From contig JAIQEV010000016.1 in assembly GCA_020073585.1 (NCBI GenBank), forward strand, positions 1-64,000: DNA of 64,000 nt, written 5' to 3'. The notes beneath the pieces were generated by a model, which saw nothing but the letters and a program-made list of their open reading frames with translations, was not told the origin of the DNA and made no database searches. The first letter of the stretch is position 1. Each line of letters begins with the position of its first letter. Shown piece by piece: positions 56,716 through 64,000 of this stretch. The stretch comes from Terriglobia bacterium. GTDB lineage: Bacteria > Acidobacteriota > Terriglobia > Acidiferrales > UBA7541. A program made the translations under genes and the position numbers.

Positions 56716-56760
56716 AAAAAAGTTCAAAGAGTAAAAAAACGAAAAGTTTAAGAGTTGAAG
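56713..56760 (+). repeat. A-rich intergenic tract with AGAGTTGAAG
   Basis: A purine-rich run (A-tracts, GTTCAAAGAGT, AAGTTTAAGAGTTGAAG) directly follows purU. AAGAGTTGAA recurs in opposite orientation at 58050-58089 on the other side of the Rieske gene. It may be a dispersed intergenic repeat. Confidence 0.45.
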
Positions 56761-56805
56761 CGCGGAAGGATAGCCTGTTTCGACGGCAGCTCCTCTCTGA
56801 CTCTT

Positions 56806-57924
56806 TTACTCCTGCACATTCCCCTTCAGTAGATCCGCATGCAGCAGCCGGTGGAAGAGATGTTCGCCCGCTTCCCGCCGCACCGACAGCCGCCCCGCGA
56901 CGTAGGCCCGCGAGCCCAGCCCGCGCTGCACCGCGTCGCAGATGGCCATGTCCTCGTCCTGCACCTGCTCGCTCACCGCGATGCTCTCGCGGTTGTGCTC
57001 CTCTGCCGCCATGCTGGTGTCCGCGAAGTAATAGTCGAAGACCACCGCGCAGCGGTCCACCCCCAGCGGCAGCACCAGGTTGGTGTCCATCACTCCCACG
57101 TAGGCGTTGATCATGAAGTTCGGATACACCCACAGATAAAAGGCCCGGCCCTGCCGCGTCGCGGAAACCGCCGCTTCCGACCCCGCGTCCGCGGAAAGCG
57201 GGCTGGACTGCAGGCAGCAGCGCTCGTAATTCTCAATGGTGTACTGCGGGTAATCGATCACGCTGCTCAGCCCCTTGTGCGCGTGCGGCACGTGGTAGCC
57301 ACCGTCCAGGTAATTGTCCACGTACACTTTCCAGTTGCAGTTCAGGGTGTAAACGCGGCGGTCGAAGAAGTACAACCTCTTGGCCAGCTCCAGCGGCGCG
57401 GTCAAGGCCACGGCCTGGCCCAGAAACTCCGCCAGCGGCGCTGCATCTCCGCCGAGGTTCACGAAGACGAAGCCCTCCCAAGTGTCCACGCGCGCTGCCA
57501 CCAGCCCGTTCTGCGCCCGGTCGAAATCGCACACTCCCTCGAACTCCACCATCCCCTTCAGCGCCCCGTCATTCCCGTAGGTCCACCCGTGATACGGGCA
57601 GCGGAACTGCTTCGCGCAGCCCTGCGCCTCGGTCACCACCGCCGCCGCGTGGTGCCGGCACACGTTGTAGAACGCGCGCAGTTGTCCGTCCTCCCCGCGC
57701 GCCACCACCAGCGGCTCCCCGGCCACATCCGCGGTGAAAAACTGCCCCTTCTCGCGCACCTGCTCCGCTCGCCCGGCCACCTGCCAACTCGCGCCGAAGA
57801 CGCTTTGCCGCTCCAGCTCCGCGATCCGCGCATCGAAGTACCACGGCGCGGGAATCGTCCACGCCCGCTCCAGCGGAGCGCCCGGATTGTACAGATTGAG
57901 TATCTCGCGAACGCTGCGCCCCAT
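56806..57924 (-). CDS. Rieske-type aromatic-ring-hydroxylating/choline-monooxygenase-like oxygenase, alpha subunit
   Basis: A 372-residue oxygenase subunit. The Rieske 2Fe-2S motif is CRHH and CPYHGW (near residues 87-110). The mononuclear iron site DNYLDGGYHVPHAH provides the two histidines and the bridging aspartate. Overall similarity is to the GbcA/CntA/choline-monooxygenase side of the family, which attacks quaternary amines, but the substrate is not certain. No reductase or ferredoxin partner is adjacent. The start at 57924 follows AGGAGAGG; an upstream in-frame GTG at 57945 would place that site inside the gene. Confidence 0.88.
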   Translation of the reverse strand: MGRSVREILNLYNPGAPLERAWTIPAPWYFDARIAELERQSVFGASWQVAGRAEQVREKGQFFTADVAGEPLVVARGEDGQLRAFYNVCRHHAAAVVTEAQGCAKQFRCPYHGWTYGNDGALKGMVEFEGVCDFDRAQNGLVAARVDTWEGFVFVNLGGDAAPLAEFLGQAVALTAPLELAKRLYFFDRRVYTLNCNWKVYVDNYLDGGYHVPHAHKGLSSVIDYPQYTIENYERCCLQSSPLSADAGSEAAVSATRQGRAFYLWVYPNFMINAYVGVMDTNLVLPLGVDRCAVVFDYYFADTSMAAEEHNRESIAVSEQVQDEDMAICDAVQRGLGSRAYVAGRLSVRREAGEHLFHRLLHADLLKGNVQE

Positions 57925-58049
57925 GAACCGCACCTCTCCTCGCACATTGGACGAGCCCGCTTGAGCGGGCTGCAGGGCAGTTCATACCCCGAAACGCTAA
58001 TTCTGCAAAGGAAAAATCGAGGAGGGCAGGACTCGGAAAGCCCCGCAGG

Positions 58050-58089
58050 AAACTCTTCTCTTGCTTTTTCAACTCTTCAACATCTTCTC
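58050..58089 (-). repeat. Inverted counterpart of the A-rich AGAGTTGAA tract
   Basis: On the minus strand the region reads GATGTTGAAGAGTTGAAAAAG followed by AGAAGAGTTT-type sequence, sharing AAGAGTTGAA with the tract after purU but in opposite orientation. It ends at the 3' end of uspA. The two copies bracket the Rieske gene. Confidence 0.4.
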
Positions 58090-58091
58090 GC

Positions 58092-58529
58092 TCAGCGTCC
58101 GCCCGCCAGCCGCACGACCTGCACCGAACACGGCGCATGCCGCACCACGAATTCCGCCACGCTCCCCAGCAGGAATCGCTGCACTCCGCGCCGCCCGTGC
58201 GAGCCGATCACAATCAGCCCGGCGGGCCAGGCCGCCGCCGTATCAATGATCTTCTCCCGGACGTCGCCTTTCTCCACCGCCGCTTCCACCTTGAACCCCG
58301 CCCCGCGCAGCGTCTGTGCCGTCCGCTCCACCAGCTCCCGCGCCTGCTTCTCTTGCGCTTCCAGCTCCGGGGCATACCCCGCCGCCATTTGCGGCGGCGC
58401 CGAGAGTGCGATGGGCTGCAGCACGTGCAGCACCCGCACCTCCGTGCCCTGCGGCGGAAACTGCCCGGCCACCGTCTTCACCGCTGCTTCGGAAAACTTG
58501 GACTCGTCCACCGCCAAAAGGATTTTCAT
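58092..58529 (-). CDS. Universal stress protein, UspA family
   Basis: Small ATP-binding stress protein of 145 residues. It begins MKILLAVDESKFSEAAV and ends with the nucleotide-binding pattern GSHGRRGVQRFLLGSVAEFVV (G-x2-G-x9-GS, written across two segments), so it is the ATP-binding type. The 58529 start fits the family; earlier in-frame codons do not. A CRP/FNR-like palindrome with a -10-like box lies upstream on the same strand, which suggests induction by a redox or cAMP-type regulator. Confidence 0.9.
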   Translation of the reverse strand: MKILLAVDESKFSEAAVKTVAGQFPPQGTEVRVLHVLQPIALSAPPQMAAGYAPELEAQEKQARELVERTAQTLRGAGFKVEAAVEKGDVREKIIDTAAAWPAGLIVIGSHGRRGVQRFLLGSVAEFVVRHAPCSVQVVRLAGGR

Positions 58530-59040
58530 GAGTGCCTCCAGGTCCGGGAATCTACTGCCTGGCCGACGCCTCGCGCGAAGAGGGGGATTGCGCAAGGCCC
58601 GCGTGGCGGCGCGCTTGCCGTCTGCCTGTGGCATACACCGCACCCGCCCCGCAGCAACCTGCCGGAGTGCTCCGGCCCTTCCTTTGTAATCCGGGCCGCC
58701 GGAAAATTGCTGTGATTGGCATCACAGTGTGCTGGTGAGCAGGGCAACCGCCCCGCCTGCCCCCCTCCGGTGACCCCCGTCACTCTCCTCGGTAATCCCG
58801 CGCACATCGCCCTGCCCCCCGCTCCCCGACCATGGCCCGTGTGGGGCCCTCGCGGGGCTTTCGCCGGAGCCCAAAAAGAGCGAAAATGAACAGGCAAGAG
58901 CCGGCGGCACGGCGGTTCTGTGCTGTCCCCCTCCACGCAGGAACTCACCGTTAGCCATGTCCGGCGCAGTGCTCCGCAGACGCGATCGGCCCACCGAGGC
59001 GGACGCGGAAGATCTTCCAGCCGCACCAGGAGAGACCACC
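58530..59040. other. 511-bp divergent region between uspA and the baeRF gene
   Basis: Non-coding. Holds the CRP/FNR-like palindrome at 58711-58726, a GTGAC-cccc-GTCAC inverted repeat at 58770-58783 and a GGAGAG ribosome binding site at its right end. In-frame upstream codons of both flanking genes enter it but lack ribosome binding sites. Confidence 0.55.
58683..58726 (-). promoter_or_regulatory. CRP/FNR-like operator and class II-type promoter for uspA
   Basis: TGTGATTGGCATCACA (58711-58726) is a perfect TGTGAT-N4-ATCACA palindrome. Reading towards uspA, a -10-like TACAAA lies at 58688-58683, 22 nt away, placing the palindrome near -42. The spacing is identical to that of the site before the 10842 gene. 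The predicted leader is about 147 nt. Confidence 0.6.
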
Positions 59041-60225
59041 ATGCTCATCCCCGCTCGCGTCCAGTTTCTCTTGCAGTTGCCCGCTCCCCTGCTGACCGCC
59101 TACGTCAGCACCAAGCCCACAGGGCGCTTTCAGCACCGCCTCACCCCCGAATATCTCATCTGGCTCGACAAAGAAGCCAAGGCCATTGCCCTGACCCTGG
59201 CGGGCTCCGAGCAAGAACTCTTCCAGGAGCAGCTCGGCCGCACCAAGAACTTTCTGCGCACCTGGAAGCCGGAAGAGAAGGGCCTGGTCGTCTTTGCCGG
59301 AGCCGCCGCCTGGAATCTCGTGCCCTTGCGTCTGGACGTGGAAAACGAGCTGCGCTGGGGCCGCCCCGCGCTTACGCAATACCTGCGCCTTCTCAGCGAG
59401 AACAAACCCTGCGGCATCGTCCTCGTGGACCGCACCGGCGCGCGCTTTCTGCGCTATCGCCTCGGCGAATTGACCGAGTCCGCCGAGAAGCAGTTCGTCG
59501 TGGACATCTCGCAATGGAAGAAGTCGGAAGTGGGCCACTTCTCGCGCGCCGGCGGCACCAAGCGGACCCGCGGCTCGCAGCGCGATGTCTTCGAACACCG
59601 CATGGACGCCCGCTACGCCCGCTTGTTCAGCGCCACCGCCAAACAGGCCGTGAATCTCTGCGCCAGGGAGGGCCTCACCGCGCTCTTCCTGGTCGGCTCC
59701 GAGCGCCTGCTCGAGCCCATCAAGGAATCCTTTCCCCAGGAGTTCCGCGCCCGCGTCGTCTCCATCCCCGAAGACCTTTCCGGCCTTTCCGCGCCCGAGC
59801 TGCAGCAGCGCCTTGAGCCGCGCCTCGTGGCCTGGTCCCTCGAACAGGGCGCCGCGCTGGTCGCCTCCCTCCTCGCTGACGAAGCCGCCACGGTTGTCGG
59901 CTTCGACAAGACTCTCGTCCATCTCCAGAAGGACAAGATCCGCACCATCGTGCTCACCCGCGACCTCGACGCCATCCTCCGCCAATGCCTCTCCTGCAAC
60001 TGGATGGACCGCTCCGCCGATCCCCGCTGTCCGGCCTGCGGCGGCAAGCGCAGCGCGGTCACTTTGCGCGATGTTCTGCCCGGTCTGGCGCACGCCCACA
60101 AAGTCGAGGTCGAGGTCGTCAGCGGCGCAGCCGCGGACCGCTTGCAAGCGGAAGGCGGCATGGGCGCCTGGCTCCGCCAGCCCAAGCAGGCACGCCTCCG
60201 CCGCGCCATCAAACGCGCCAGCTAG
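59041..60225 (+). CDS. Bacterial archaeo-eukaryotic release-factor-like protein (baeRF family)
   Basis: A 394-residue cytoplasmic protein with the layout of baeRF proteins, relatives of eRF1 and Vms1 thought to act on stalled ribosomes. It has an eRF1 domain 2/3-like core ([56 protein letters not shown]) and a C-terminal zinc ribbon (CLSCNWMD and CPACGG). It starts at 59041, after AGGAGAG. It is divergent from uspA and upstream of acs. The molecular function in this lineage is unproven. Confidence 0.75.
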   Translation: MLIPARVQFLLQLPAPLLTAYVSTKPTGRFQHRLTPEYLIWLDKEAKAIALTLAGSEQELFQEQLGRTKNFLRTWKPEEKGLVVFAGAAAWNLVPLRLDVENELRWGRPALTQYLRLLSENKPCGIVLVDRTGARFLRYRLGELTESAEKQFVVDISQWKKSEVGHFSRAGGTKRTRGSQRDVFEHRMDARYARLFSATAKQAVNLCAREGLTALFLVGSERLLEPIKESFPQEFRARVVSIPEDLSGLSAPELQQRLEPRLVAWSLEQGAALVASLLADEAATVVGFDKTLVHLQKDKIRTIVLTRDLDAILRQCLSCNWMDRSADPRCPACGGKRSAVTLRDVLPGLAHAHKVEVEVVSGAAADRLQAEGGMGAWLRQPKQARLRRAIKRAS

Positions 60226-60298
60226 CGCGGCGCCGCCAAAGGTTTTGCAGCGGTTTTCAAGCGGGCTCCCGCGAGTTCGTGCGCTCCTGGAGAACCAC

Positions 60299-63057
<2,759 letters not shown>

Positions 63058-63061
<4 letters not shown>

Positions 63062-64000
63062 CCAAGATGACCTATCGCGAAGCCGTCCGCGCCGCCCTGC
63101 GCAAAGCCCTGCGCAGCGATCCCCGCGTCTTTCTCATGGGCGAGGACGTCGGACGTTACGGCGGCGCCTTCGCCGTCAGCCACGGCCTTCTCGAAGAGTT
63201 CGGCCCCGAGCGCATCCGCGACACCCCGCTCTCCGAATCCACCTTCCTCGGCGCCGGCATCGGCGCCGCCCTCGGCGGCCTGCGCCCCATCGTCGAGATC
63301 ATGACCGTCAACTTCAGCCTCCTGGCCATGGATCAGATCCTCAACAACGCCGCCACGCTCCGGCACATGTCCGGCGGCCAGCTCAACGTTCCGCTGGTCG
63401 TGCGCATGGCCACCGGCGGCGGACGCCAGATGGCCGCGCAGCATTCCAACAGCCTGGAAGGCTGGTACGCGCACATTCCCGGCATCCGGGTCCTCGCGTC
63501 CGCCACCGTGGCCGATGCTTACGGCATGCTCCTCGGCGCGCTGCGCCAGCCCGATCCCGTCTTTATCTTCGAGCACGCCACCCTCTATCCTCTTGAAGGC
63601 GAAGTGGACGAATCCGCCGAGCCGCTGGAGATCACTCGCGCCGCCGTGCGCCGCTCCGGCGGCGATGTCACCCTCATCACCTACTGCGGCTCGCTTGGCA
63701 AAACCCTGCAGGCCGCCGAGATCCTCGCCCAGGCCGGCATCGCAGCCGAGGTCCTCGATCTGCGCTCGCTCCGCCCGCTCGACACTCCGGCGATCCTGGC
63801 CTCCGTCGCCAAAACCCACCGCGCCGTCGTCGTCGACGAGGCCTGGCGCACCGGCAGCCTGGCCGCCGAGATCAGCGCGCGGATCATGGAGCAGGCCTTC
63901 GACGATCTTGACGCCCCCGTGGCCCGCGTCTGCAGCGCCGAGGTTCCCATGCCCTACGCCAAACATCTCGAAACGGCGGCCCTGCCCAAGGTCGAAGAGA
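63058..64000 (+). CDS. pdhB: Pyruvate dehydrogenase E1 component, beta subunit (runs off the right edge)
   Basis: The first 314 codons of a transketolase-type beta subunit; the normal length is about 325. It has [67 protein letters not shown] and the C-terminal [15 protein letters not shown]. The start overlaps pdhA (ATGA). An E2 gene would be expected next, beyond the window. No stop codon is reached before base 64000. Confidence 0.94.

Overview
The window is GC-rich, tightly packed bacterial DNA with many 1-17 bp gene overlaps. The mix of genes suggests a Gram-negative soil or sediment bacterium, most likely Acidobacteriota: multihaem cytochromes with NHL propellers, a carboxypeptidase-regulatory-like TonB receptor, a tig-clpP-clpX-lon cluster, a baeRF-type release factor and a three-part proton-translocating transhydrogenase. 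The phylum is an inference; there is no rRNA or tRNA here to settle it.

Layout. (1) 1-7358 (+): a membrane-bound uptake [NiFe]-hydrogenase (small-subunit C-terminal half, large subunit, cytochrome b, maturation protease) followed by hypC-D-E-A-B; hypF is absent. The small subunit appears to be split into two genes. (2) 7458-10394 (-): pntAA-pntAB-pntB. (3) 10395-13412: two small Cys-rich proteins behind a CRP/FNR-like promoter, and a glycogen phosphorylase on the other strand. (4) 13746-23036 (+): an extracellular-electron-transfer locus with a TPR protein, a 7-haem cytochrome, an NHL propeller, a 4-haem OmcE-like cytochrome, a beta-barrel porin, a second NHL propeller, a 12-haem cytochrome and an exported protein. 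(5) 23144-38526 (-): six overlapping or abutting envelope genes: propeller, VIT/VWA protein, a 2479-residue TPR protein, an anchored DUF3352-like protein, a transpeptidase-like PBP and SpoIID. I do not recognise this set as a described system. (6) 38782-45247 (+): a histidine operon (hisI-G-D-C-B-H-F-A) headed by a classical His-codon leader peptide and attenuator whose start codon lies almost at the predicted transcription start. (7) 45351-48311: a TonB-dependent receptor and an IS110-type remnant. (8) 48312-55588 (-): rho, then lon, clpX, clpP, tig. (9) 55861-64000: purU, a Rieske oxygenase, uspA behind a second CRP/FNR-like site, a baeRF protein, acetyl-CoA synthetase and pyruvate dehydrogenase E1 alpha and beta (beta runs off the right edge).

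How it fits together. Hydrogenase would feed electrons from H2 into the quinone pool through HyaC. The cytochrome/porin locus looks able to carry electrons across the outer membrane, and its 4-haem protein has the features expected of a cytochrome-filament subunit. Transhydrogenase, Acs and Pdh supply NADPH and acetyl-CoA. Two promoters with near-identical CRP/FNR-type palindromes, each 22 nt from its -10 box, suggest a small shared regulon. The most promising undescribed items are the six-gene envelope operon, the acidobacterial-type nanowire locus, the split hydrogenase small subunit and the near-leaderless his attenuator.
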